A DNA stretch of 64,000 bases from Sabulibacter ruber (lineage in GTDB: Bacteria; Bacteroidota; Bacteroidia; Cytophagales; Hymenobacteraceae), in the NCBI RefSeq assembly GCF_017355955.1, contig NZ_JAFFID010000001.1:868001-932000 (forward strand). Reading direction: 5' to 3'. The notes under the pieces are model-generated. The model did not search any database. It was not told the origin of the DNA and worked only from the letters and a program-made list of their open reading frames with translations. The position numbers and the translations under genes are program-made. Positions 8,924-18,557 of this stretch are shown piece after piece (position 1 is the stretch's first letter; every line of letters begins with the position of its first letter).

Positions 8924-9835
8924 TTATAACTCTCTTATGGCAGAAATTCTCTTTTTACGTTGATGTTCAAGCCGCAGAACCAGAAGATAGGAAAGGAAGA
9001 ACCCTAGTATTGCTCCAACTAAAAGATACACTTTCACCTTCGGTCCGGTTGGGTGGAGCAAAGGCGCAAACCCCACTACCACCTGTACCGTTTCCAGTCT
9101 TCTGAGTTGTGCCTCCAGATGTGCCTGCTTTTCAAACAACTCAGCACTTTGCCTATATAAGTTGGTTGGGTCTAATGGCTCCCCATACACAAACCCGTTC
9201 GCCGGTCCTCTCAATGCCACCGCCGATCGCTTGATGCTGTCTATGGAAGCTATATCCAGCTTCAGTTTGTCTATCAGGCTCTGTAATTGTTCTCTGCGGG
9301 CTTGAGTGTTTCTGGTGAAGAAGGTATTGCGCTCAAAGTATTCAATAAGCGCTGCCTGAAATGGCGCGAAAAACTTACTGTCATAAAGTTCAACGTCAAT
9401 CCTAAAGGGGGCACCAACCAGGAGACTATCTTCTGCGATTAAAGTCTCATCTATATTCGCATACTTGATAGATTTGATTTTGCCAGCATTCTCGGGACTG
9501 ATCTTAAGATCGGCCGCCACCATCTCTCTGTTACCGTCCATAACCAAGTTAGATAAACGGGTAACCTGTCCTTCAAAAAACGTATTCCTGATTTCGGCAG
9601 GGGCCAAGGTAAGTGATGACCTATAGAATGGGCGGGTTGTCTCAAACATCAGATAACCAAGCCCGATGCCCAACAAAGTTACCCCAAGCACCACAGGCCA
9701 TCTTCGTAATAGCAGGAAAAAGGTACGAATGAATTTGAGCTGAATCTTTTTACCGAAGGAGACTAGTTTCCGGAAAACTACTCTTAGGTCTATTTCATCG
9801 GTTGTTCTTTCCTCTCTTAGAGTTGGTTTGTCCAT
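8924..9835 (-). CDS. Wzz-like polysaccharide chain-length determinant protein
   Basis: The 303-residue protein has the Wzz/PCP layout: a cytoplasmic N-terminus of about 45 residues, membrane segment 1 (about 46-64), a long periplasmic region with a likely coiled coil (about 185-250), and a C-terminal membrane segment (about 268-287) followed by a basic tail. A Pro-Gly-rich run typical of Wzz precedes the last helix (HPTGPKVKVYLL). It would set chain length together with a Wzy polymerase in the inner membrane. No tyrosine kinase domain is fused. It is transcribed away from the glycan genes that start at 10110, from a -7 element at 9862-9869. Confidence 0.8.
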   Translation of the reverse strand: MDKPTLREERTTDEIDLRVVFRKLVSFGKKIQLKFIRTFFLLLRRWPVVLGVTLLGIGLGYLMFETTRPFYRSSLTLAPAEIRNTFFEGQVTRLSNLVMDGNREMVAADLKISPENAGKIKSIKYANIDETLIAEDSLLVGAPFRIDVELYDSKFFAPFQAALIEYFERNTFFTRNTQARREQLQSLIDKLKLDIASIDSIKRSAVALRGPANGFVYGEPLDPTNLYRQSAELFEKQAHLEAQLRRLETVQVVVGFAPLLHPTGPKVKVYLLVGAILGFFLSYLLVLRLEHQRKKRISAIREL

Positions 9836-9861
9836 GGGGCACTAGGTTGTACTACTTTGCT

Positions 9862-9869
9862 CAAAAATA
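9862..9869 (-). promoter_or_regulatory. -7 promoter element for the Wzz-like gene
   Basis: Read on the minus strand it is TATTTTTG, an exact TAnnTTTG match, 27 bases before the start codon. Confidence 0.55.
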
Positions 9870-10109
9870 GAAAATTCTGGCAAAACCTTTACATAAGCGT
9901 AATCCCATTGAGGTGCTTCTGTATGGCAGATCAGCTTATAAAAGATTACCTTTACTCACTCACAGGTATTCTGTCTTGCGAGAAACGATGGTCACTTGGA
10001 GGGACTTCTCTTCCTACCATGGCTGGAGGTTTGTTCAGAATATACTATGCACCTGCCCCTTTGGCAGCTACATTAGAAAAGAACCCTATTTCTACTAAAC
10101 ACTTTTCGT

Positions 10110-11399
10110 TTGTTAAAGAATTTGATAACCACCAAAGGGTTGCCAGCAAGCAAGATCTTCAAGAATTTAGCTTCGTTAGGTTCTTTACAGCTTCTTAACT
10201 TCCTGATTCCCTTAATACTCTCTCCTTATTTGGTTCGGATCATAGGTTTGGAAAACTTTGGCCGGATAACTGTGGCCCAAGCAATTATTACCTATTTCAA
10301 TATTATCACCGACTATGGTTTTTACATTACAGCCACAAAGGAAATCTCGCAGAACAGGAATGATAAAAAAATAATAGGAGCCATTTACAACGAGGTGCTC
10401 ACGACTAAAGCAGTTCTGCTGGCGTTCAGTTTCATTGTTCTTATTTGCTTGGTTACCCTTATTGGGGACACCTCTTCTAAATCTCTGTTGTATTATTTAT
10501 CCTTTACCTTGGTTATTGCCCAGGCGATTTTCCCGGTCTGGTTATTTCACGGCTTAGAGGACATGAAGTACATCACCCTCGTAAATTCAATCTCTAAAGT
10601 TCTTTCGGTGATACTTATCGTCCTTTTTGTTACAGGTGAAGAAGATTACATCTATATAAACTTCTTTCTGGGCCTAGGAACCATTCTGGCAGCAGGGTTT
10701 AGTTTTGTGTTTATCAAGATTAAGTATGGCTTGGTTTTCCAGCTTTCGTCTTTGGCAAAGGTGGTCCATCATTTAAGGGAGGGGAAAGATATATTCATTT
10801 CCAACTTTGCGGTTAACCTCTATTCTAATTCCAACATCCTGATCTTAGGGTTATTTGCCACCGTTGAGATAGTTGGGTTTTATAGCATCGCCGAAAAGAT
10901 AATCAATGCGGTTCGGCAACTGTTAGGGGTTTACTTCCAGGCCATCTACCCTTCCATGTGCAACATGGTTACTAGCACCAAACAAAGGATTTTAGATTTC
11001 ACCTTACGCCTCCACTTGCCGTTTACCCTGGCTATTTTCTTACTGTGCTCGGGGATTTATTTCTTCGCCGAGGAACTGACCATCTACTTTTCAGGGACTT
11101 CAACTCATCAGATTGTCACTCTGATCAGGCTTTTGAGCTTTGTTCCCTTTATTGTGGCACTGAATATTCCCTCTAACCAGTTGCTCCTTATATATGATTA
11201 CAAAGAAAAATATAGGGCCACCCTCCTGTTTGGCTCTGTTCTGAACTTGCTTTTAAACACCGTTCTTAGTTATTTTTATCAAGCGCAGGGCACTGCTATT
11301 GCCGTGATTTTGACCGAGATATTTATCACAGCCGCCCTAATTGTTGCACTGGAAATAAAGAATCCTGTTTACAAGCTACTTTTTGTGAAACAGCCTTAA
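10110..11399 (+). CDS. Wzx-type oligosaccharide flippase
   Basis: A 429-residue integral membrane protein of the polysaccharide transport (MATE/MOP) superfamily. The N-terminal segment SLGSLQLLNFLIPLILSPYLVRIIG and the following GRITVAQAI are typical of the RfbX/Wzx group. About 12 hydrophobic segments can be seen. It would flip undecaprenyl-linked repeat units to the periplasmic face. The start is a TTG at 10110; no in-frame ATG occurs until more than 150 codons in, and the first helix would be lost with a later start. It opens the plus-strand glycan locus; no clear promoter was found in the 270-bp gap upstream. Confidence 0.85.
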   Translation: MLKNLITTKGLPASKIFKNLASLGSLQLLNFLIPLILSPYLVRIIGLENFGRITVAQAIITYFNIITDYGFYITATKEISQNRNDKKIIGAIYNEVLTTKAVLLAFSFIVLICLVTLIGDTSSKSLLYYLSFTLVIAQAIFPVWLFHGLEDMKYITLVNSISKVLSVILIVLFVTGEEDYIYINFFLGLGTILAAGFSFVFIKIKYGLVFQLSSLAKVVHHLREGKDIFISNFAVNLYSNSNILILGLFATVEIVGFYSIAEKIINAVRQLLGVYFQAIYPSMCNMVTSTKQRILDFTLRLHLPFTLAIFLLCSGIYFFAEELTIYFSGTSTHQIVTLIRLLSFVPFIVALNIPSNQLLLIYDYKEKYRATLLFGSVLNLLLNTVLSYFYQAQGTAIAVILTEIFITAALIVALEIKNPVYKLLFVKQP

Positions 11400-11536
11400 A
11401 AGAGAAATTGGTACCTTGCTCTCTGAAATGCCTTGCAATGGGAGAGGTTCAACGGGCAAGTAAGAATTGCTACCTCAACCATTCACATGAATCCTAAATT
11501 GTAGTGCTGGTTTTTCCTTGAACGGATTATTCGTAA

Positions 11537-12406
11537 ATGATTCCCTCTAGTATAGAAAACACTGCTGGAGTTGTGGTACTGTTCAACCCAACTAAAGAGG
11601 TGATAGCGAACATGGCTTCCTATTTACCTGAAGTTGCGGTTCTTTATTGTATTGACAACTCTGAGCACAGAAATTATACTGTGGCAAATCAAATTATGTC
11701 TAATCCCAAAGTCCGCTATTTATTCAACAACGGGAACCAAGGTCTGGCTGCTGCTTTAAACAAGGGCGCATCTCTGGCGTTAGAGGATGGTTTTCAGTGG
11801 TTACTCACCATGGACCAGGACAGCAGGGCGCATAAAGACATGTTGCCAATTATGCGAAAGGCTTTGGTGGAGGAAACCTACAGCCCGGTTGGTATTCTGG
11901 CTCCTTTCCAGTTAGACAAAGACAACCAGCACCAGGTAGTGAAGGAGAAGGTTCAGCGGGTTAAAGCCGTGATGACGTCTGGGAACCTGTTAAACCTTGA
12001 GGCATTTTCCCGGGTTGGACCCTTCAGGGCAGAATTCTTCATTGATTACCTGGACTATGAGTTTTGCCTCAGACTGAAAATGCACGGGTATTCCATTCTG
12101 CGGGTAAACAAAGCTATTTTGTTTCATAATGTGGGTGATATTACCCTGAATTACTTCCTGGGTGTTAGAATTACAGCTTCAAATCACTCTCCTCTTAGAA
12201 GATATTACATTACCAGAAATCGCCTCCAGGTGATGAACATCTATAAGAAGCAATTTCCATCTTATGTGAAGAGAGACTTGTTCAATATGTTGAAAGATGT
12301 GGTAAGGATTATGCTATTTGAGAAGGAGAAATTGAAAAAGCTCTTGTATATAGGTTATGGCATCAGAGATTTCAGGAATAAACGGTTTGGCAAATTCCAT
12401 GAGTAA
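11537..12406 (+). CDS. Family 2 glycosyltransferase (rhamnosyltransferase-like)
   Basis: The 289-residue protein has a GT-A fold signature: VVVLFNPTKEV at the N-terminus, a glycine-rich NNGNQGLAAALNKG and a metal/sugar-binding DQD at residues 93-95 (LLTMDQDS). The segment DYLDYEFCLRLKMHGY holds the expected acceptor-side acidic residues. The pattern is closest to rhamnosyl transferases (RfbF/WbbL-like), so transfer of rhamnose or a related sugar onto a lipid-linked intermediate is a reasonable guess, not a certainty. It lies 137 bp after the flippase gene. Confidence 0.82.
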   Translation: MIPSSIENTAGVVVLFNPTKEVIANMASYLPEVAVLYCIDNSEHRNYTVANQIMSNPKVRYLFNNGNQGLAAALNKGASLALEDGFQWLLTMDQDSRAHKDMLPIMRKALVEETYSPVGILAPFQLDKDNQHQVVKEKVQRVKAVMTSGNLLNLEAFSRVGPFRAEFFIDYLDYEFCLRLKMHGYSILRVNKAILFHNVGDITLNYFLGVRITASNHSPLRRYYITRNRLQVMNIYKKQFPSYVKRDLFNMLKDVVRIMLFEKEKLKKLLYIGYGIRDFRNKRFGKFHE

Positions 12407-12426
12407 TGCAGGCGTTGCTCACCTAA

Positions 12427-12434
12427 TACTTTTG
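12427..12434 (+). promoter_or_regulatory. -7 promoter element inside glycan locus 1
   Basis: TACTTTTG matches TAnnTTTG exactly and lies 62 bases before the next ATG. It suggests an internal promoter, so the locus may not be one transcript. Confidence 0.5.
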
Positions 12435-12496
12435 TAGTTCAATCTAACACTCTACCAAGCTAAATAGAGGTTCTCCCTCCTTTCAAATCATACGCC

Positions 12497-13531
12497 ATGA
12501 GCAACATGCATAATACTACTGGCTTACCTTGGGTAAGTATTATCTTGCTGAATTATAATGGCTATCAGGATACCATTGAGTGTCTAACCAGTCTTTTTAA
12601 GTTAGACTACCAGTCTTTTTCTATCATCATTGTAGACAACCATTCTTCTGACAATTCATTAGACCATATTGAACAGTGGCTGCAAAACTGTGATCACCGC
12701 AATAGCAATTTCTATTCAGATCGAAAAGTAATTGATTCTTTTCATAACCATGAAACTGTCTCGGCAGGTACTGAATGGCCGTCTCCTATCCAGGAAGGGA
12801 GTTTCATCACTACCATTCAGGCGGGAAAGAACCTGGGCTTTGCGGGCGGCAATAACATCGGAATCAAGTATGCCATTCACTACTTTGCGCCAGACTTCCT
12901 GTGGATATTGAACAACGACACGGTTGTTGCCCCTGACAGCCTAACCCAACTGGTTCTGGAAGCCCAAAAGGATTTGTCTTATGGAAAGAAAATAGGAATT
13001 TGGGGCTCTAAACTCCTGTATTACCACCAACCAGATATAATCCAAGCTATTGGGGGCAAACTAAACCTTACCTACTTAACCACCAGCCATCTGGCGGAAG
13101 GCCTTCAAGACTTACCCTCCAGCCAACCAGAAAGTCCAGCTCAGGACTATGTAGTGGGGGCCTCTCTCTTTGTTTCCAAAAAGCTGATCCAAGAAGTTGG
13201 TCTCCTGAGCGAAGATTATTTCCTTTACTTTGAAGAATTAGATTGGGCAAAAAGAGGGGAAAAAGCAGGTTTCCGGCTAGGCTACGTACCAACCAGCAAA
13301 GTTTACCACAAGGAAGGCAAGTCTATTGGGTCAAGTTCTGCTGGCAAGAAGAAAAGCGATCTGGCCGATTACCATGGACTAAGAAGCAAAATCATCTTTT
13401 TCAGGAAATTCTACCCAGAAAGAAAGCTTCAGCTATACACGGTTTTGATGGCTTCGGTTTTACTACGGCTGGGGAGACTGCAATTCAAGAGAGCCTTCCG
13501 GGCAATCAGTCTAATTGGGCTTACAAAATGA
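12497..13531 (+). CDS. Family 2 glycosyltransferase
   Basis: The 344-residue cytoplasmic or membrane-associated enzyme begins with WVSIILLNYNGYQDTIECL, has VDNHSSDNS, GKNLGFAGGNNIGIKYA and the NNDT motif at residues 139-142, all standard for GT2 enzymes. EELDWAKRGEKAGF holds the usual acidic catalytic region. The donor sugar is unknown. Its TGA stop overlaps the ATG of the next gene (ATGA), which implies translational coupling. Confidence 0.88.
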   Translation: MSNMHNTTGLPWVSIILLNYNGYQDTIECLTSLFKLDYQSFSIIIVDNHSSDNSLDHIEQWLQNCDHRNSNFYSDRKVIDSFHNHETVSAGTEWPSPIQEGSFITTIQAGKNLGFAGGNNIGIKYAIHYFAPDFLWILNNDTVVAPDSLTQLVLEAQKDLSYGKKIGIWGSKLLYYHQPDIIQAIGGKLNLTYLTTSHLAEGLQDLPSSQPESPAQDYVVGASLFVSKKLIQEVGLLSEDYFLYFEELDWAKRGEKAGFRLGYVPTSKVYHKEGKSIGSSSAGKKKSDLADYHGLRSKIIFFRKFYPERKLQLYTVLMASVLLRLGRLQFKRAFRAISLIGLTK

Positions 13532-14838
13532 AGGTTACTTTTAGTTCTAAAATCTCCTTATCCTACTGCGTGGTGGTTTGCTCTATCATCACACTCCTGT
13601 TCAGTGGCTTTATCAAGAACTTCCTTTCTCCCTCTTTTCTTAATTTAGGTACTTTACTCGTAGACTTGCTCATTGTTTTTCAGTTAATACATATCATTCT
13701 GGTATTCACATTCTTTTACATTTATGGCCGGAAAATAGACCGAGAATACTTACTGATTGCCGCTTTCTGGGCGTTTCTTTTGCTGTTAACCTTAGGCAAA
13801 ATCTTCTTTGTAGATGAGAATTCAATAAAGGAAAGGATATCTGGACTGCGCAACAATCTGTTCTACTGTCTACCTGTTATATATATCCCTCTTTTATTCC
13901 AAAAGGAAAGATATATATCCAGAAGCATTCACATCTTGCTAGGGGCAGGATTGATTTTGTGTTTGTACGCAATTTTCCAGTATACTTTTGCCTCAAGCCT
14001 TCCTTTATCCTTTTTAGCGCCTAAAGGCGAGGGCGCGTTCATGTTCTACCAGCAGGAAATAATAAGGCCTACCGCATTGGTGGGCAATACCATCATATTT
14101 GCCAGCCTCACTCTCTTTTTGTTTTGCCTTGTATTTACCAAATATATCACCCACAAAAAGAAAGTTTATCTGCTGTTTCTATGCCTTATTCTTACTGCCA
14201 ACATTCTAACCTTTACCAGGGCAACTATGATAGGCTTTTTCCTATCCGGGAGTGTTATTCTGGTGCTATACTACGGTAGATTTACCTTATTATATACCAT
14301 TAAGCTATTTGCAATAACTTCTATACTACTCTCTGTTCTCCTGGTTCTTGGTTTTCAATACAAAGACACCTTCATTGTTAAGCGGCTTACGGGGCGTGAA
14401 GCGAGTACCATCTCCTCCAACGAGGGGCACTTTAGTATGATTGATAATTCCATCATTTATTTGAAAAAGCACTATCTAGCCGGGTCTGGAGTAGGTTCCC
14501 AAGGACCGTCTGGGGATCCGGAAAATGTGATTATCACCGATGGATACTGGTTTCAGATGTTCCTGGAGAATGGAGTGCCTTTAGGCATACTCTATCTATT
14601 ATTTTACGTTTTCTGCCTATTGTACGCGTTACAAGTACTTTTTAAAACAAATTCTATCCTCCTAAAACAGCTTTGCTTAGCCTTCCTGGGAGTAAGCGTC
14701 TATTTCTATGCCGCTTCTTTCATCAACTCTGCATTTATTGGGAGAGTAAACTTTATCTTATACTGGATCTTGTTTGGCCTAATCATGGCACTGCGTCTCA
14801 TCACAAAAAGGAACCCAAATGCCGTCCTTAGCCATTGA
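13528..14838 (+). CDS. O-antigen ligase/polymerase-like membrane protein (Wzy_C), first copy
   Basis: The 436-residue polytopic protein has about 11 hydrophobic segments and a large periplasmic loop after about residue 280 holding HYLAGSGVGSQGPSG, typical of the Wzy_C (O-antigen ligase or polymerase) domain. LTFTRATMIGF, before the loop, is the other usual conserved segment. It may polymerise repeat units (Wzy) or ligate them (WaaL); sequence alone does not separate the two. The frame is open upstream of the true start because it runs through the 3' end of the preceding gene; the ATG at 13528, overlapping that gene's stop, is the sensible start. It overlaps the next gene by 20 bases. Confidence 0.82.
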   Translation: MKVTFSSKISLSYCVVVCSIITLLFSGFIKNFLSPSFLNLGTLLVDLLIVFQLIHIILVFTFFYIYGRKIDREYLLIAAFWAFLLLLTLGKIFFVDENSIKERISGLRNNLFYCLPVIYIPLLFQKERYISRSIHILLGAGLILCLYAIFQYTFASSLPLSFLAPKGEGAFMFYQQEIIRPTALVGNTIIFASLTLFLFCLVFTKYITHKKKVYLLFLCLILTANILTFTRATMIGFFLSGSVILVLYYGRFTLLYTIKLFAITSILLSVLLVLGFQYKDTFIVKRLTGREASTISSNEGHFSMIDNSIIYLKKHYLAGSGVGSQGPSGDPENVIITDGYWFQMFLENGVPLGILYLLFYVFCLLYALQVLFKTNSILLKQLCLAFLGVSVYFYAASFINSAFIGRVNFILYWILFGLIMALRLITKRNPNAVLSH

Positions 14839-15940
14839 TTCCAGAATGATTCATTCTTCAGGCATAGGTGTTTACCTGAAGCACATGATCCCTTTTCTCA
14901 CCCAACACTTTGAGGTCACTGTTTTAGGAAAGGAAGAAGAACTAAGCGGGCTGTTAAAGGATTTTCCTATTGCTTTTATTCCGGTTAATTCTCCCATTTA
15001 CTCTCTAAAAGAACAGCTGGAGCTTTTCTCTAAGGTGCCTCCCTCAGATGTTTTTTGGTCTCCTCAATACAACATTCCACTTTTACCTGTTAGGGCCAGA
15101 AAAAGGGTGGTCACCATCCATGACACGTATCATCTGGCATATAAACACACCTTGTCTGTTGCCCAGAAGGCATATGCTACGGTGCTCTTGAATTCTGCGG
15201 TGAGGCTTTCAGATAGGGTTTTCACCGTCTCTGAATTTTCAAAGAAAGAAATTATCAAGTACACCAAATGCCCTCAGGATAAAATCAAGGTCATTTACAA
15301 TGGGGTTGATGAAAATCTGTTTAACGCCTCGTTTTCAGAAAATGAGGTAAAAACCCTGAGGTCAACTCTTCCTTCCCTCCCCGAGAATTACATTTTGTAC
15401 GTGGGCAATGTGAAGCCCCACAAGAACCTGATTACCCTGCTCAAAGCTTATGCAGGTCTTTCTCCTAGCATTCGTGACACCATTCACCTTGTGATTGTTG
15501 GAAAGAAAGAAGGATTTTTGACGCCAGAAGTGGAAGTGTTCAGGTTTCTGGAAAGCCAACCTCACCTGCAGTCTTGTATTCATTTTACTGGGTTTGTCCC
15601 AGATGGGCTTTTGCCATTACTTTATAAATGCGCATCTTTGTCAGTTTTTCCATCGGTGTACGAGGGGTTTGGCTTGCCGCCTTTAGAGGCCATGGCCTCT
15701 GGATGTCCGGTGATTGCCTCCAATGCCGCCAGCATTCCGGAGGTATGTGCCGAGGCGGCTCTTTACTTCGATGCTCTTGATGTGGAGGGTCTTAAAAGCA
15801 AGATGGAATACGTCTTGCTCAACAAAGACATAAGGGCAGATTTAAGTAAAAAAGGCCTAAAACATTCTTCAAAGTTCTCCTGGCTTCAATCTGCTGAAAA
15901 GCACCGGTTGGTCTTGGAGCAACTCCTTAGCTCTACCTAA
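14819..15940 (+). CDS. Family 4 glycosyltransferase (mannosyltransferase-like)
   Basis: The 373-residue GT-B enzyme has a [10 protein letters not shown] loop near the N-terminus, [10 protein letters not shown] in the middle, NGVDENLF, the donor-site segment [12 protein letters not shown], and the EX7E motif in [15 protein letters not shown] with E and E eight residues apart. The arrangement resembles WbpY/WbaZ-type mannosyltransferases that use GDP-mannose. It starts within the last 20 bases of the ligase-like gene. The donor identity is inference. Confidence 0.87.
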   Translation: MPSLAIDSRMIHSSGIGVYLKHMIPFLTQHFEVTVLGKEEELSGLLKDFPIAFIPVNSPIYSLKEQLELFSKVPPSDVFWSPQYNIPLLPVRARKRVVTIHDTYHLAYKHTLSVAQKAYATVLLNSAVRLSDRVFTVSEFSKKEIIKYTKCPQDKIKVIYNGVDENLFNASFSENEVKTLRSTLPSLPENYILYVGNVKPHKNLITLLKAYAGLSPSIRDTIHLVIVGKKEGFLTPEVEVFRFLESQPHLQSCIHFTGFVPDGLLPLLYKCASLSVFPSVYEGFGLPPLEAMASGCPVIASNAASIPEVCAEAALYFDALDVEGLKSKMEYVLLNKDIRADLSKKGLKHSSKFSWLQSAEKHRLVLEQLLSST

Positions 15941-16015
15941 GTGGTAGATTTTTCTATTACAAGAAGGCAGGTTGGGTTTTCATTTGTTTAACCCAGAAAA
16001 CGATACTGGTTGTTT

Positions 16016-17131
16016 GTGAAAGTAGCGATTGTACATGAATGGTTCGTTGATTATTCTGGCTCTGAAAAAGTCATAGAACAGCTCCTGATGGTCTTTCCTG
16101 AGGCAAATCTGTTCGCCGTCATTGACTTCATGCCAGACCATCTAAAGCAACACATCTTCCATAAACAGGTTACCACCACCTTCATCCAGAAACTCCCGTT
16201 TGCCAGAAAACATTACCGGAATTATCTCTGCCTGATGCCCCTGGCCATTGAGCAGCTGGATGTCTCTGGGTACGATGTGGTCATTTCCAGCAGCCACGCG
16301 GTTGCCAAAGGGGTTTTAACCCATGCCAACCAACTGCATATCTGCTATTGCCACTCCCCTGCCCGCTACGCCTGGGATCTTTACCACCAATACCTCCAGG
16401 AATCTGGCTTACAATCTGGTCTGAAAGGCCTATTGGCGAAACTCATTCTCCACAGATTCAGGGCCTGGGACGTAGCCACCGTAAACCGGGTAGACTATTT
16501 CATTGCCAACTCCAGATACATCGCCCGCCGTATCAAGAAAAATTACGGGCGGGAATCCACGGTCATCCACCCGCCGGTAGACGTAGAAAATTTTACGCTT
16601 GCCCCCGCTAAAGAAGAGTTCTATTTTACTGCCTCCAGATTAGTACCTTACAAGAGAATTGATCTTATTGTGGAGGCATTCAATGAAATGCCGGAGAAGC
16701 GGTTAATTGTGATTGGGGAAGGTCCGGATTTCAACAAGGTAAAAGCAACGGCCGGGCCAAACGTAAGCTTATTGGGCTATCAACCTTTCAATGTACTGAA
16801 AGATCATTTGCAGCGGGCAAAAGCCTTTATTTTTGCAGCAGAAGAAGATTTTGGGATTACGCCGGTAGAGGCCCAGGCCTGTGGCACTCCGGTTATTGCT
16901 TTCGGGAAAGGAGGTGTACTGGAAACCGTTACTTCCCAGACCGGGATTTTCTTTCCTTCGCAAGACAAAGAAAACCTGAAACAGGCAGTTAAACTTTTTG
17001 AAGAAAAGCAGGACCTTTTTGACCAAAACGAGATCAGATCATCCGTATTAAGATTTAACCAGAAAAGGTTCAGGGAACAGGTGCGGCAGTTTGTATTTGA
17101 GAAATTCGATGAGCTTAAGCAAAACTTCTAG
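16016..17131 (+). CDS. Family 4 glycosyltransferase
   Basis: The 371-residue GT-B enzyme starts MKVAIVHEWFVDYSGSEKV when read from the GTG at 16016; a TTG two codons earlier is possible but gives a less typical N-terminus. SHAVAKGV, CYCHSPARYAWD and the donor-site TASRLVPYKRIDLIVEAF are clear family marks, and FGITPVEAQACGTPVIAF holds the conserved C-terminal glutamate region. It resembles the WbaZ/mannosyltransferase B group. The 3' end overlaps the next gene by 23 bases. The upstream 75 bp contains no clear promoter. Confidence 0.87.
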   Translation: MKVAIVHEWFVDYSGSEKVIEQLLMVFPEANLFAVIDFMPDHLKQHIFHKQVTTTFIQKLPFARKHYRNYLCLMPLAIEQLDVSGYDVVISSSHAVAKGVLTHANQLHICYCHSPARYAWDLYHQYLQESGLQSGLKGLLAKLILHRFRAWDVATVNRVDYFIANSRYIARRIKKNYGRESTVIHPPVDVENFTLAPAKEEFYFTASRLVPYKRIDLIVEAFNEMPEKRLIVIGEGPDFNKVKATAGPNVSLLGYQPFNVLKDHLQRAKAFIFAAEEDFGITPVEAQACGTPVIAFGKGGVLETVTSQTGIFFPSQDKENLKQAVKLFEEKQDLFDQNEIRSSVLRFNQKRFREQVRQFVFEKFDELKQNF

Positions 17132-18392
17132 TTATACAGACACCTTCAGAAAAGAGGCCTATGCCCTGCTGATTTACTTATACGCCTTTTCTCTTCCCCT
17201 AAGATCTAACCTGAAAACAGTTGTACTTTTTGCGTTGATTGTTTTCTTTCTTGCCCAGAGGATTAAGCAGGAAACCAGCATCTTCTCTATTTTCAGGAAC
17301 ACCACCTTCAAAATTCTGGCTTTCTATTACAGCCTCTGTTTTGCGGCTATTTTCTACAGTTCAGACGCAAAAGAGGGAGTAGATTTTTTCGTGCTCCAGG
17401 TCACTCTTCCCCTGCTTCCTGTGCTGTTTTACAGGCAATTGAGTTTAAAACAGGTTCATACAGCTCTTCTGGCCTTTAGCCTCAGTTGTTTCCTGTTGTC
17501 TGTTTACGCGTTTGTTGCTATTTCTCTGGTGTATTTTGGCGAACGTCCTGAGCAGATTAGCCATTTTTCCCAGATAGATTGGGTTTATTTCTCCTATTAC
17601 CTTCCGCAGAACATCAAATTCCACGCGCCCTATTATAGTTTGTACATTGGAGCCTGCTTAATTATCCATACCTATTTCCTGTCCAGATTCTGGGAAAAAG
17701 ACTTAAAACGTCCTTTCTCATTTCACCTGCTGGCTTGCCTTTTTTACTTTGTATTCCTGGCGCTGCTGTCCTCCAGGACTTCTTTGGTGGCAACGGTGGT
17801 GGTCCTGGCTTTAGTGGCCGTGTACAGGGCTTTTGTCACCCGTAAATTCCTGGCTTTAGGCATTGTGGTACTTCTTACCGTTGGCGTAGGCGTGCTGGTG
17901 CTACAAAAAGTCACCTATCTGAAAATGAAATTCAGCCAGAATGCAGGGGTGGCAGAGCGAAATATGATGTGGATCTCGGCCTGGGAGATCATCAAAGAAA
18001 ACCCAGTGCTGGGGGTTGGCACCGGCGATAATAGACAGGCGCTGTTAAACAAATATCAGGAGAATGATTTTGCAGAGGGCTTAAAATCCAGGTTCGATGC
18101 TCACAACCAGTTCCTCATGCACGGGGTTTCCATGGGCTTTCTTGGGGGCCTGGCGTTAATTCTTTTACTGCTGTTGCTGCTTAGACAAGCTTTTCTCAGG
18201 AAAGACTACGTGCTTTTTAGCTTTGTAGCGGTATTCACCATTTGTTGCCTCACAGAGTCATTGCTGCAAAGAAGAGACGGCACGTTGTTGTTTTCGTTTA
18301 TGGTTGCTCTTATGGTTTTCGCGGAGAAAACAAGCTCCCCTGCCTTAAAGGAAAAACAGGAAACCGATATTCCGCAGGCAGTCACCCAATAG
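17109..18392 (+). CDS. O-antigen ligase/polymerase-like membrane protein, second copy
   Basis: A 427-residue polytopic protein with about 10-12 hydrophobic segments. The periplasmic loop contains NPVLGVGTGDNRQAL and later HNQFLMHGVSMGF, the strongest WaaL/Wzy_C marks; LSSRTSLVATVVV is the conserved helix before the loop. ATG 17109 is chosen over the TTG at 17091 because both lie inside the end of the glycosyltransferase gene and the ATG is the shorter overlap. It is only distantly similar to the product at 13528, so the two probably divide polymerase and ligase roles instead of being redundant copies; this is inference. Confidence 0.82.
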   Translation: MSLSKTSSYTDTFRKEAYALLIYLYAFSLPLRSNLKTVVLFALIVFFLAQRIKQETSIFSIFRNTTFKILAFYYSLCFAAIFYSSDAKEGVDFFVLQVTLPLLPVLFYRQLSLKQVHTALLAFSLSCFLLSVYAFVAISLVYFGERPEQISHFSQIDWVYFSYYLPQNIKFHAPYYSLYIGACLIIHTYFLSRFWEKDLKRPFSFHLLACLFYFVFLALLSSRTSLVATVVVLALVAVYRAFVTRKFLALGIVVLLTVGVGVLVLQKVTYLKMKFSQNAGVAERNMMWISAWEIIKENPVLGVGTGDNRQALLNKYQENDFAEGLKSRFDAHNQFLMHGVSMGFLGGLALILLLLLLLRQAFLRKDYVLFSFVAVFTICCLTESLLQRRDGTLLFSFMVALMVFAEKTSSPALKEKQETDIPQAVTQ

Positions 18393-18530
18393 GCTGTAGC
18401 CTCAAATCCTCCTCTTGTTTCATTTCTTTGGAATGCTTCTTTCCTGGTTTCTGCTTTGCTTTTACAAAAGGGAGCGAAAACGCAGGAAGCCAGAAAAACG
18501 GGGACTCGCCCAAGTCTCTCTTGAATTTGC

Positions 18531-18538
18531 TATCTTCG
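18531..18538 (+). promoter_or_regulatory. Possible -7 element for hisS
   Basis: TATCTTCG differs from TAnnTTTG at one base. It lies 19 bases before the hisS ATG and is the only candidate in the gap. Confidence 0.4.
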
Positions 18539-18557
18539 CGGCATTAGAAATTTGAGC

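Noticed and set aside
9857..10198. A 113-codon plus-strand frame before the flippase gene
   Set aside because: No family resemblance, overlaps the flippase start in another frame, and does not look like protein-coding sequence. The gap 9870-10109 is left as unassigned.
10110..18392. A phage or integrative element as the source of the AT-rich glycan locus
   Set aside because: No integrase, transposase, direct repeats or tRNA target site was seen at either edge; composition alone is not enough.
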